Source: Terriglobia bacterium (GTDB lineage Bacteria; Acidobacteriota; Terriglobia; Terriglobales; Acidobacteriaceae). Taken from it: a stretch of 45,013 nt of DNA. Shown piece after piece: positions 27,094 through 33,936 of this stretch (position 1 is its first letter; every line of letters starts with the position of its first letter). The notes under the pieces are model-generated. The model was given only the letters and a program-made list of their open reading frames with translations. It searched no databases and had not been told where the DNA came from. Location of the stretch: positions 1 through 45,013 of the forward strand of contig JAIQEU010000025.1 in the NCBI GenBank assembly GCA_020073665.1, written 5' to 3'. Position numbers and translations under genes: made by a program.

Positions 27094-28881
27094 TCACTTC
27101 TCTTCGTGCGGCGTCGCCACTTGCTCGGGCGAAGCCTGCATCACGTAATCGCCGGTGGAACTCTTTACTCCATACTGGTAAGGATCGTGGTAAACCACGG
27201 GAAGCTTGTCGCCGAAATTGTTGTGCGGCGGCGGGGTGGTGGGCGTGCTCCACTCCAGCGAAGTCGCTTCCCAGGGATTATCCGGCGCAGGCTTGCCCTT
27301 GAACCGGCTGTGAATCAGGTTATAGAGAAAAATGAACTGGGCACACCCGGTGGCGATGGCAGCGACGGTGATGAATTTGTGGACCGGAATCAGCCGCATG
27401 GTGTAGTCATCCACGAACGCCGAGTAGCGGCGCACATTCCCGGCCATTCCCAGGTAGTGGAATGGCATGAAGATGCAATAAGTGCCCACGAAGCTAAGCC
27501 AGAAGTGGATCTTCCCCAAGGTCTCGTTCATCATTCGTCCGGTCATCTTGGGGAACCAGAAATAGGTTCCGGAGAAGATCCCGAACATGGCTGCGACTCC
27601 CATGACCATGTGGAAGTGGCCAACCACAAAGTAGGTGGCGTGCAGCATGATATCGATCGAAGGTTGGGCCAGGAAAAAGCCACTCACGCCTCCGCTGACA
27701 AACATGGAAACAAAACCCAGGGCAAACAGCGAAGCCGCTGTGATTCGCAACTTGGAGCCGTACAAGCTTCCAATCCAGATCAGCACGATGATGGTGGAGG
27801 GGATGGTGATCATCAGCGTGGGGAAAGAGAATGCCAGAGAAGAGACTGGATTCATACCGCTGACGAACATGTGGTGCCCGTAAACCATGTAGCTGAGCAC
27901 CGCCAGCGCCCCCATGGAATAAATCAGGACGCGGTGGCTCAGCATGGGCCGGCGCATGCTGGTGATCAGCACATGGGAAACGATGCCCATGCCGGGCACG
28001 ATGGCGATGTACACCTCCGGGTGTCCGAAGAACCAGAACAGGTGCTGCCAGAGCAGCGTCGATCCGCCGGAGTGCGGCTGCAGTTGATCATTGAGCACCA
28101 GGTTCGATGGCACGAAGAAACTGGTTCCAGCGACATGGTCAAGGATGAGCAGGATGCATGCTGGCATGAGAACGGCGAACGCCGTCAGACCCATGCAGGA
28201 AGTAATGAACCATCCCCAGGCGCTGAGCGGCAGGCGCATCAGGCTCATGCCTTTAACCCGCAAGTCGAGTGTCGTGGTGATGAAGTTTAACGAGCCCAGC
28301 AACTGGCCGACACAAAAGATCGCAATCGAGGCTGCCCACAGGATCACGCCAGTGCCCTGCCCCGGCCCCGCGACCTTGCCCACTGCGCTCAGCGGTGCGT
28401 ATTGCGTCCAGCCTCCCAGGGTCGGTCCGTCAGGCACGAAGAAGGACGCCATCAGCACCAGGAACGCGGTAAACGTTACCCAGAACGACATCATGTTGAA
28501 ATGCGGGAACGGCATGTCCTCGGCGCCCACCTGGATGGGCAGAAAAAAATTGCCGAACGCGGCGAAGGGCGCGGTGGTGAGCACAAAAAAGACCATGATG
28601 GTGGCATGCATGGTCATCAACTGCAGGTAGTACTCCGGCGTAATCACGCCGGCCGGGGCGCCGTTTTTCGAGAGCAACTCCAAGCCCGGGATCGGGGCGG
28701 CCCCCCATGCCAGGTGGATGCGCATGAGCCAGGACAGCACCATGCCGGCGAAAACGGCGATCAACGCCAAGCCGTAGTACTGCTTGCCGATCACCTTGTG
28801 GTCCAAGCTGAAAACGTGCTTCCGAATGAAACTGGTCGGAGGGGCGTGGTGTTGCGCAGCGTGTGCCGACATATCGTGCAT
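27094..28881 (-). CDS. coxA: cytochrome c oxidase subunit I
   Basis: 595-aa catalytic subunit that reduces O2 to water at a heme-copper centre and pumps protons. It carries the heme ligand in 'LMTMHATIMVFFVL', the HPEVY motif with the CuB histidine, D-channel Glu and cross-linked Tyr (FFGHPEVYIAIVPGMG), the CuB His pair in 'YGHHMF', and the heme ligands in 'VVGHFHMVMG'. HPEVY places it with A-type oxidases. Two departures are visible: Tyr replaces Trp before the HH pair, and the helix VIII segment reads IPSTIIVLIW where typical A-type enzymes have (I/V)PTGIK(V/I)FSW, so the K-channel lysine appears to be isoleucine. The ATG at 28881 has GAGGA upstream. It follows subunit II after a hairpin-containing gap of 60 bases. 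Confidence 0.95.
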   Translation of the reverse strand: MHDMSAHAAQHHAPPTSFIRKHVFSLDHKVIGKQYYGLALIAVFAGMVLSWLMRIHLAWGAAPIPGLELLSKNGAPAGVITPEYYLQLMTMHATIMVFFVLTTAPFAAFGNFFLPIQVGAEDMPFPHFNMMSFWVTFTAFLVLMASFFVPDGPTLGGWTQYAPLSAVGKVAGPGQGTGVILWAASIAIFCVGQLLGSLNFITTTLDLRVKGMSLMRLPLSAWGWFITSCMGLTAFAVLMPACILLILDHVAGTSFFVPSNLVLNDQLQPHSGGSTLLWQHLFWFFGHPEVYIAIVPGMGIVSHVLITSMRRPMLSHRVLIYSMGALAVLSYMVYGHHMFVSGMNPVSSLAFSFPTLMITIPSTIIVLIWIGSLYGSKLRITAASLFALGFVSMFVSGGVSGFFLAQPSIDIMLHATYFVVGHFHMVMGVAAMFGIFSGTYFWFPKMTGRMMNETLGKIHFWLSFVGTYCIFMPFHYLGMAGNVRRYSAFVDDYTMRLIPVHKFITVAAIATGCAQFIFLYNLIHSRFKGKPAPDNPWEATSLEWSTPTTPPPHNNFGDKLPVVYHDPYQYGVKSSTGDYVMQASPEQVATPHEEK

Positions 28882-28906
28882 GGGGCGTTCCTCAAAAGAC
28901 CTGTCT

Positions 28907-28935
28907 CCGTCCACACGCGATGGGCGTGTGGACGG
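28907..28935 (-). promoter_or_regulatory. intercistronic hairpin between coxB and coxA
   Basis: A perfect 12-bp inverted repeat (CCGTCCACACGC at 28907-28918 and GCGTGTGGACGG at 28924-28935) with a 5-base loop fills the gap between the subunit II stop and the subunit I start. There is no T-run on the minus strand directly after it, so it is more likely an mRNA-processing or stability element, or an attenuator, than a full terminator. Confidence 0.6.
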
Positions 28936-28941
28936 GCCGGG

Positions 28942-29745
28942 CTACTGCATTGCCGCTTCCTTTTTCAGCCAATCATCGAAGTCTGCCTGGGACATCACTT
29001 CGAGGTAGGCCTTCATGTTGTAGTGTCCGAGACCACAAAGTTGGGTGCAGACAATTTCGTACTTGCCGACCTTGGTGGCCGTGAAATGCAGTGAGACATC
29101 CAGGCCGGGAACAAAATCCTGCTGCACCCGCAATTCGGGGACATAAAAGGAATGTCCAACATCCTTGGAGTGCATGAGCAGATGGATTTCCTTATTCACA
29201 GGAATCGCCATCTCGGCGGCCACGATGTCGTCCTTGGAGTCCTGGTCATGGTCGGGATCGAGGCCGTAGAAGTTCTGCGAGCCCTCATTGATCAGATCGG
29301 GGTGAATGGGACCAAACCTCCCATCCAGCCCGGGGTAACGGAAATAGAAAGCAAATTGGCCAGCCTGGACCTGGACCGCCATGGCGTCGGCCGCGGGTGG
29401 AGTGAAATATTGGGCTGCCCACGCCTTGGTTCCGAAGATTCCCAGGGCCATCACTTCCGCTCCCACTAGAACCAAGGCGGCAATCACCAGGCCCTTGGCA
29501 CCGCCGGGAAAGGTCTTGATCCTGGCGTCCGGCCCGGGGTTGGAGAACTGCCAGATGAAAATAGCCAAAATGATCTGCGCCGCGAGAAACGAGATTCCCG
29601 CCTCCAGCATGGTCTCTGACATTTGCTCGTCAATCAACGCGCCATGAGTCGAGATGTCGGCAGGCGCTTCCCAGGTGTGCATCACGATAGGGACCGCGGA
29701 TGCCACTGCAATCAGGATGATGGTCACCGCGAAAAATTTGGCCAT
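28942..29745 (-). CDS. coxB: cytochrome c oxidase subunit II with CuA site
   Basis: 267-aa subunit receiving electrons from a periplasmic donor through a dinuclear CuA centre. Two N-terminal membrane helices (FFAVTIILIAVASAVPIVM and GISFLAAQIILAIFIWQF) and a further hydrophobic stretch precede the periplasmic cupredoxin domain. CuA ligands are present: the His in 'DVGHSFYVPELRVQQDFVPG' and 'CTQLCGLGHYNM' (Cys, Cys, His, Met). The usual CxE residue between the cysteines is Gln. No C-terminal cytochrome c domain is fused, so it is not a caa3-type subunit and needs a separate donor. The cupredoxin and diheme cytochrome genes upstream are the obvious candidates. Confidence 0.93.
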   Translation of the reverse strand: MAKFFAVTIILIAVASAVPIVMHTWEAPADISTHGALIDEQMSETMLEAGISFLAAQIILAIFIWQFSNPGPDARIKTFPGGAKGLVIAALVLVGAEVMALGIFGTKAWAAQYFTPPAADAMAVQVQAGQFAFYFRYPGLDGRFGPIHPDLINEGSQNFYGLDPDHDQDSKDDIVAAEMAIPVNKEIHLLMHSKDVGHSFYVPELRVQQDFVPGLDVSLHFTATKVGKYEIVCTQLCGLGHYNMKAYLEVMSQADFDDWLKKEAAMQ

Positions 29746-29840
29746 GGTGCCTCGTTTGTCGCCGGCTACGCGAGCCAGCCGCTGCGCTGGGTGGCGTCAC
29801 CGCAGCAGACACTGCGGCGGCGTCACCATTCTCTCGACCG

Positions 29841-30584
29841 CTACTTAGCTTTGAACGTGAAGTCGGCCGTCGTGGGCTTGCCGGCGGCAACAGTTATCTT
29901 CTGCGTTTGGGTCCCGTAGAGTTCCTGCCACGCGCTCACCGTGTAGGAGCCCGGCGGGACGCCGTCGATGGTGAACGAACCGTTTTCGCCGCTCACCGCG
30001 TAGGGCCCCTTCACCACCGCCATGTAGCCATGCATCCATGGGTGAATGTTGCACTTCACCGGGACCGCCACCTCTTCGCTGTTCCACTTCACCACGAAGG
30101 GAGGCGTCCCCGGCGGCTGCGACTTGTTCCATTCCTGGTTCCCCGCACCAGGTTTCGGCTGAGGGTGAATGTTGTGTGAGGTCTGGTCGCTGTTCACGAC
30201 TTTGAAGCTCTGCCCCACGTCGAGCGCGATCACGTGAGGAACGTATTGGCAACCAGTCTGATTGAACTCGGGCTGCTCGGACGGCACCGCGTTGGCGGCG
30301 GCGCCGCTGAGACCTTCCGAAAGGTACACCACCACGTACTGCAGTGCTCCGTTGGCACTCACCACAGTTTCGGTGGTGATGGGGTGACCGGCGTGCTTGG
30401 CTTGGCACGACGGCTCTTTCGACATGTCGATGGGCTTCTGGTGAGGGGGCGTGCCATCCAGCTTGATCGTGCCGGTGATCTTGCCTTCTCCGGCGGCGCT
30501 CACCTTCTGGCTGACTATCAGCCCCGCACCTATCACCAGCAGACTTGCCGAAATCATTGCTGCAAATTTGCACCTGGTTTTCAT
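29841..30584 (-). CDS. secreted type-1 copper (cupredoxin-like) protein
   Basis: 247-aa periplasmic protein with a signal peptide (ISASLLVIGAGLIVSQKVSA). The middle domain has type-1 copper ligands in plastocyanin/amicyanin order: a His in 'NSDQTSHNIHPQ', then Cys, His and Met in 'KCNIHPWMHGYM'. The C-terminal ~60 residues form a carboxypeptidase-regulatory-like/transthyretin beta-sandwich (GSFTIDGVPPGSYTVSAWQE). Type-1 copper proteins carry single electrons. Its position between the diheme cytochrome gene and coxB makes it a likely electron carrier to the oxidase, comparable in place to rusticyanin. A transport or sensing role is the alternative. A slightly longer frame in another phase over the same bases is a shadow. 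Confidence 0.8.
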   Translation of the reverse strand: MKTRCKFAAMISASLLVIGAGLIVSQKVSAAGEGKITGTIKLDGTPPHQKPIDMSKEPSCQAKHAGHPITTETVVSANGALQYVVVYLSEGLSGAAANAVPSEQPEFNQTGCQYVPHVIALDVGQSFKVVNSDQTSHNIHPQPKPGAGNQEWNKSQPPGTPPFVVKWNSEEVAVPVKCNIHPWMHGYMAVVKGPYAVSGENGSFTIDGVPPGSYTVSAWQELYGTQTQKITVAAGKPTTADFTFKAK

Positions 30585-30609
30585 GAAATCGTTCTCCTCG
30601 CAATACAGT

Positions 30610-31458
30610 TCACTTGTTGTCGGTTGGGTTAGGTGCGTTGGGGTCGATTGGCTTCAGGCCCATCTGCTTGGCCATCTCCTTCTCCCTGGTGTGCATCTGG
30701 AAGGTGCGGAGATAAAACACCAGGTCCCAGGCCTCGTCAGGCTTGACGTTGTCGGCGAAAGACGGCATGGGCGTGCCATCCAAACCGGTCATGAAGATCC
30801 GGTAGACATCCTGGTCGGTTACGCCGCACTTGAATTTATGACCTGTGGTGAAGTCGTAGGGAGTGATCGGACGGTCCTTGTCGTCGGTCAAGGTGGCGGC
30901 GGACGGTCCATTGCCGCGCCCCTCGACGCCATGACATTTCCAGCACTCCAGCTTTTTGAACATTGCTTGCCCGGCCGTAATCCTCTCCGCCGTCACCGCG
31001 GGCTCGGGCGGGATCTGAATTGGGTCGCCGGGCTTTTCCTTCTTCCACCTGGGGGAGAAGGTCTTGATATAGGCGATCAGGTCTTCGCGGTTCTCATCGC
31101 TCAGCGGCAACCAGGAAGGCATGTTGCTGCCTCGGATCCCGCGCTCGATGGTGTGGATCAGGTCGGAATCGAGCGGCAGAGTGCCGGTCGGAGTGGAGCG
31201 GCATTTGAAGGTCGCTACCGTGAAGTCGCGGGGCTTGGGATCGATGTAAGGTGCGTTCTCGCCCTCGCCATCGCCGTATTTTCCATGGCAGCCCACGCAG
31301 TAGCGCAGGTAGAGACCTTTTCCTGTTTGTTGTTGGGTCGTCAGGTCATCCTTCGGCACCGGATACCCGCTGGCCGTTCCTACGCCCTGAGCGACCGTGA
31401 CGCCAGCTCCAAGGATCAGGCCGGCGCAGAGAAGAATCGTCTTTTGAGTGGTTCGCAT
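30610..31458 (-). CDS. periplasmic diheme cytochrome c
   Basis: 282-aa secreted protein with a signal peptide (TILLCAGLILGAGVTVAQG) and two class-I cytochrome c domains. CXXCH motifs are CVGCH at residues 54-58 and CWKCH at 172-176. Methionine sixth-ligand candidates are in 'SNMPSWLPLS' and 'GTPMPSFADN'. It would shuttle electrons in the periplasm between the outer-membrane monoheme barrel protein encoded 15 bases upstream and the cupredoxin/oxidase encoded downstream. In position and heme number it corresponds to Cyc1 of the Acidithiobacillus rus operon, although sequence homology to Cyc1 specifically was not tested. Confidence 0.88.
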   Translation of the reverse strand: MRTTQKTILLCAGLILGAGVTVAQGVGTASGYPVPKDDLTTQQQTGKGLYLRYCVGCHGKYGDGEGENAPYIDPKPRDFTVATFKCRSTPTGTLPLDSDLIHTIERGIRGSNMPSWLPLSDENREDLIAYIKTFSPRWKKEKPGDPIQIPPEPAVTAERITAGQAMFKKLECWKCHGVEGRGNGPSAATLTDDKDRPITPYDFTTGHKFKCGVTDQDVYRIFMTGLDGTPMPSFADNVKPDEAWDLVFYLRTFQMHTREKEMAKQMGLKPIDPNAPNPTDNK

Positions 31459-31473
31459 TCGATTTCGCTCCTC

Positions 31474-32832
31474 TCAGAACGCAAAGTCAAATCCCATGAA
31501 GTAGCTGCTCACGCGCTGATCAGCGCCTGTGTTTGACGTACCCTTCGTGCGAATGCTGGCAAACTCCTGGTGCCAGGCCAGACCGGCGCGGCTGTGCATG
31601 AACGGGTAGTAGCGATAGCCGATGGTGAAGGCATCCAGGTTGCCGAGGTCGCTGGCGCTAGTGTCAAAAATTTGCTGCGACACCCGCACCAGTTCGTAGC
31701 GGCCGATGATGATCAGTTGGGGTGAGTAGGTGTAGTGGGCTTCGATGGTGCCGGTGTTCCATTGCGGCGAGTGCGCCCCGACCGGCAATGTCGTATTCGC
31801 CGGCGTGGCGGTCGCCAGGTAAACGTTATCCAACGATCGCTGGAACACGCCGGTCACATCGAACTTGCCGAGATACATGCTGCCGTAGACACCCGCCCGA
31901 TAGTACGAGCGATTTCCCCTGCCGGCTCCGACTATCGGGGCACCGCCGAAAGTGAGGAAGTAGGTTGGCTCCAGTCCAAAGAATCCATACGCGCCTACTC
32001 GTTGTAAGCCAAGATGGGGTACCAGGAAAGCTTGGCTCAGGTGCAGATACCCGCTGTAACTTCGGCCCGTGGGGAGCCCTAATCCGCCGTCTCCGCTACT
32101 CACGAGGGTGGCGGCGTAGCGGGTATGGTCGTCAGGAGAGTGGCCGGAAAGCTCGACCCCGAGTTGGTTGTCGCCCTGGCTAGTCAGGTTAAGGTCGGTG
32201 ATCGTGCCCGGGCCGGAAAACGGGGTGTAGTGATACAGCTGGTAAAAGCCTCCGCTGCCCGACAGCGTCAGAATGCGCTTTTCGGAGAGCACATTGTCCA
32301 GTTCGAACTTGCCAAACTTCAAGTTCAACCACTTCGATCCCCACAAATCGTCCAGGCGCAGGTTCGCCGACTCAAGGCCGACGGTCCCGTCACCGGGGTC
32401 GATGGAGGGAACCAGCAAGAACGAAATGTTCTTGGCCAGAGTTCCCGCCGTCAGGATGTCGACGCCGGAGAGATCGAAACCATGACTATTGATGGTCTGT
32501 TCGACCGACGGACTCGTCCCATCTCCGGGTATCGAATCGATCGTGGTGTGGCCAGCGCTCTCATAATGCCAGTGGGGGGTGACCCGCAGCGCAATCGGCC
32601 AATAGGAGGCATTTTGAAAGATGGGAGCGTCCTTCTCGTTGCCTAGCTGGTAGCCGTTGTCTTTGAAAGTCTGTCCAAAGGTATTCAGCTTGGGCCACGC
32701 TTCGTGGCAAGCCGAGCAAGGAAGGCCGTACTTGCGGGCGAACGCGGGGATGGCCCGGGCCTCTTGGGCGAATCCGAAGAAGAGGAATAGCAGCAGCAAA
32801 CCACCTGCGAGACTCCTCTTGGGAGAGGTCAT
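31474..32832 (-). CDS. monoheme cytochrome fused to an outer-membrane barrel (Cyc2-like)
   Basis: 452-aa secreted protein. A signal peptide (LLLLFLFFGFAQEARA) is followed directly by 'IPAFARKYGLPCSACHEAWP' with a single CXXCH heme motif at residues 39-43. About 380 residues of amphipathic beta-strand sequence then end in phenylalanine (GFDFAF), as in outer-membrane barrels. One heme at the mature N-terminus plus a porin-sized barrel of this length is the architecture of Cyc2, the outer-membrane cytochrome of iron oxidisers. The 'PAFAR..G..C..CH' lead-in also fits. Other monoheme-porin proteins share it, so iron oxidation is a hypothesis. Good ribosome site (AGGAGGA). It begins the run of cytochrome and oxidase genes. 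Confidence 0.75.
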   Translation of the reverse strand: MTSPKRSLAGGLLLLFLFFGFAQEARAIPAFARKYGLPCSACHEAWPKLNTFGQTFKDNGYQLGNEKDAPIFQNASYWPIALRVTPHWHYESAGHTTIDSIPGDGTSPSVEQTINSHGFDLSGVDILTAGTLAKNISFLLVPSIDPGDGTVGLESANLRLDDLWGSKWLNLKFGKFELDNVLSEKRILTLSGSGGFYQLYHYTPFSGPGTITDLNLTSQGDNQLGVELSGHSPDDHTRYAATLVSSGDGGLGLPTGRSYSGYLHLSQAFLVPHLGLQRVGAYGFFGLEPTYFLTFGGAPIVGAGRGNRSYYRAGVYGSMYLGKFDVTGVFQRSLDNVYLATATPANTTLPVGAHSPQWNTGTIEAHYTYSPQLIIIGRYELVRVSQQIFDTSASDLGNLDAFTIGYRYYPFMHSRAGLAWHQEFASIRTKGTSNTGADQRVSSYFMGFDFAF

Positions 32833-33311
32833 TGGAGTCCTCCTGGTGCAAGAATCAACTCAGCTGCTAGAGCTTTATAAGACGAGAAACCGTACTGGCT
32901 CATGAAGATGGAACTCAGCCGCAATAGGCTGAACGCCCTGCTTCATGTTTAGCGCTTCCCCTGTCGTGTGCTCGCCCCCCACAAGGGCCAAGCCGCAAAG
33001 GACTTCTTTTCCACAGAGGAGATAAACCCCACAAATGCGTGCGGACGCACTTAATATCACTTCGCCAAAACACAAGTCAAGTGGAAAACGATTTATTGGC
33101 TGTTTTGTTGCAGCGCGGGGACTAAACGATGGGGCTGGCGGCCGTGTCGTACCGCGAGTGCGGTATTGCTTTGGCGGCTCGGCTGAGGACGCTACATCGC
33201 GCGATGCCGGAACAGAGGGATGCGGCCGGCGCCGGATCGGCCGTTTTCAGGGTGTACCACTCCCTAAGACATTGCCCCGTGAGGCACAGAATGGTCAAAC
33301 CGGCAAGCACC
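32833..33311. other. intergenic region upstream of the oxidase operon
   Basis: About 480 bases separating the operon promoter side from the superoxide dismutase gene end. It holds a candidate sigma-70 promoter (33051-33080), a 12-base palindrome GTGCGGACGCAC at 33039-33050 close to the expected transcription start, and a small hairpin (CAGCC/GGCTG near 32919-32934) in the roughly 210-base leader. No gene was recognised. Confidence 0.45.
33051..33080 (-). promoter_or_regulatory. candidate promoter of the cytochrome/oxidase operon
   Basis: On the minus strand TTGACT (33080-33075) and TATTAA (33056-33051) are separated by 18 bases, close to the sigma-70 consensus. Transcription would start near 33044, leaving a leader of about 210 bases before the monoheme barrel gene. 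The palindrome GTGCGGACGCAC overlaps the expected start site. Confidence 0.4.
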
Positions 33312-33836
33312 CTACTTGGTGACCACGGCGCAGGCGATACGGTCGCCGGCATTTCCCGCAGGATCGGTTTTCAGATCGTCGGCATTGGCGTGGATCACGA
33401 TCGCTGTCCCGCCATTGCTGAACAAAGAGTGCGCGTCATCTCCCATATTTACTTCTTTGTTCACGATCTTGACGTTCGCGTTCCCACTGGCATCCACGGT
33501 GAAGTTCTTCATATCGCCGGCGTGGTGTCCCTCGGGGTTTTCCAGGCCGTGCTTCTTGCCGTCGGGATTGAAGTGTCCCCCCGCCGACTTGAAGTCTGGA
33601 GCATCGCACTTGGCATTCTGGTGGACGTGCACCGCGTGCTCGCCCGGAGGCATGTTCTTCAAGCTGAGACTGATCTCCACGCCACCCTTGTCGGGCTTAA
33701 TCATGGCCCAGCCCACGCTGTTGCCCTGGGCATCTTTCACTTCGGTCTTAATCGGTTTGGACTTTGCCGCGCTGCTCAGCGACAGCGCAAGAATAGTCAG
33801 CGGCAAAGCAACGGCCAGTAGAATCTTGTTGGTCAT
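33312..33836 (-). CDS. sodC: secreted Cu/Zn superoxide dismutase
   Basis: 174-aa periplasmic enzyme converting superoxide to hydrogen peroxide and oxygen. A signal peptide ([20 protein letters not shown]) precedes the domain. Copper/zinc ligands are visible in '[13 protein letters not shown]', '[14 protein letters not shown]', '[10 protein letters not shown]' and '[12 protein letters not shown]'. The conserved disulfide pair is Cys in HVHQNAKC and Cys in DRIACAVV. Starts at the ATG at 33836; the much longer open frame upstream overlaps the acyltransferase gene and is not coding. A TATAAT box lies only about ten bases upstream, so the transcript may be nearly leaderless. Its neighbourhood to an O2-reducing respiratory operon is fitting. 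Confidence 0.9.
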   Translation of the reverse strand: MTNKILLAVALPLTILALSLSSAAKSKPIKTEVKDAQGNSVGWAMIKPDKGGVEISLSLKNMPPGEHAVHVHQNAKCDAPDFKSAGGHFNPDGKKHGLENPEGHHAGDMKNFTVDASGNANVKIVNKEVNMGDDAHSLFSNGGTAIVIHANADDLKTDPAGNAGDRIACAVVTK

Positions 33837-33845
33837 GGTGGAGGC

Positions 33846-33851
33846 ATTATA
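33846..33851 (-). promoter_or_regulatory. TATAAT box just upstream of sodC
   Basis: A perfect -10 hexamer on the minus strand, about ten bases before the sodC ATG. No good -35 match was found at 16-18 bases. If used, the mRNA would have a leader of only a few bases, consistent with the absence of a Shine-Dalgarno sequence there. Confidence 0.35.
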
Positions 33852-33936
33852 ACCAAAGCTTGGGGGAGAGACACTATGTGGAATTGACCCAGTGATTGGG
33901 CGGAAGGTCACCGCTCGCGACCAGCCAGTCCGGACT

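Noticed and set aside
27106-28290. 394-aa + strand frame over coxA
   Set aside because: Antisense to an unmistakable oxidase subunit; composition is His/Gln/Arg-rich, typical of a shadow.
29845-30603. 252-aa minus-strand frame in another phase over the cupredoxin gene
   Set aside because: Slightly longer than the real gene but very Arg/Gly/His-rich without a signal peptide; the other phase has a signal and copper ligands.
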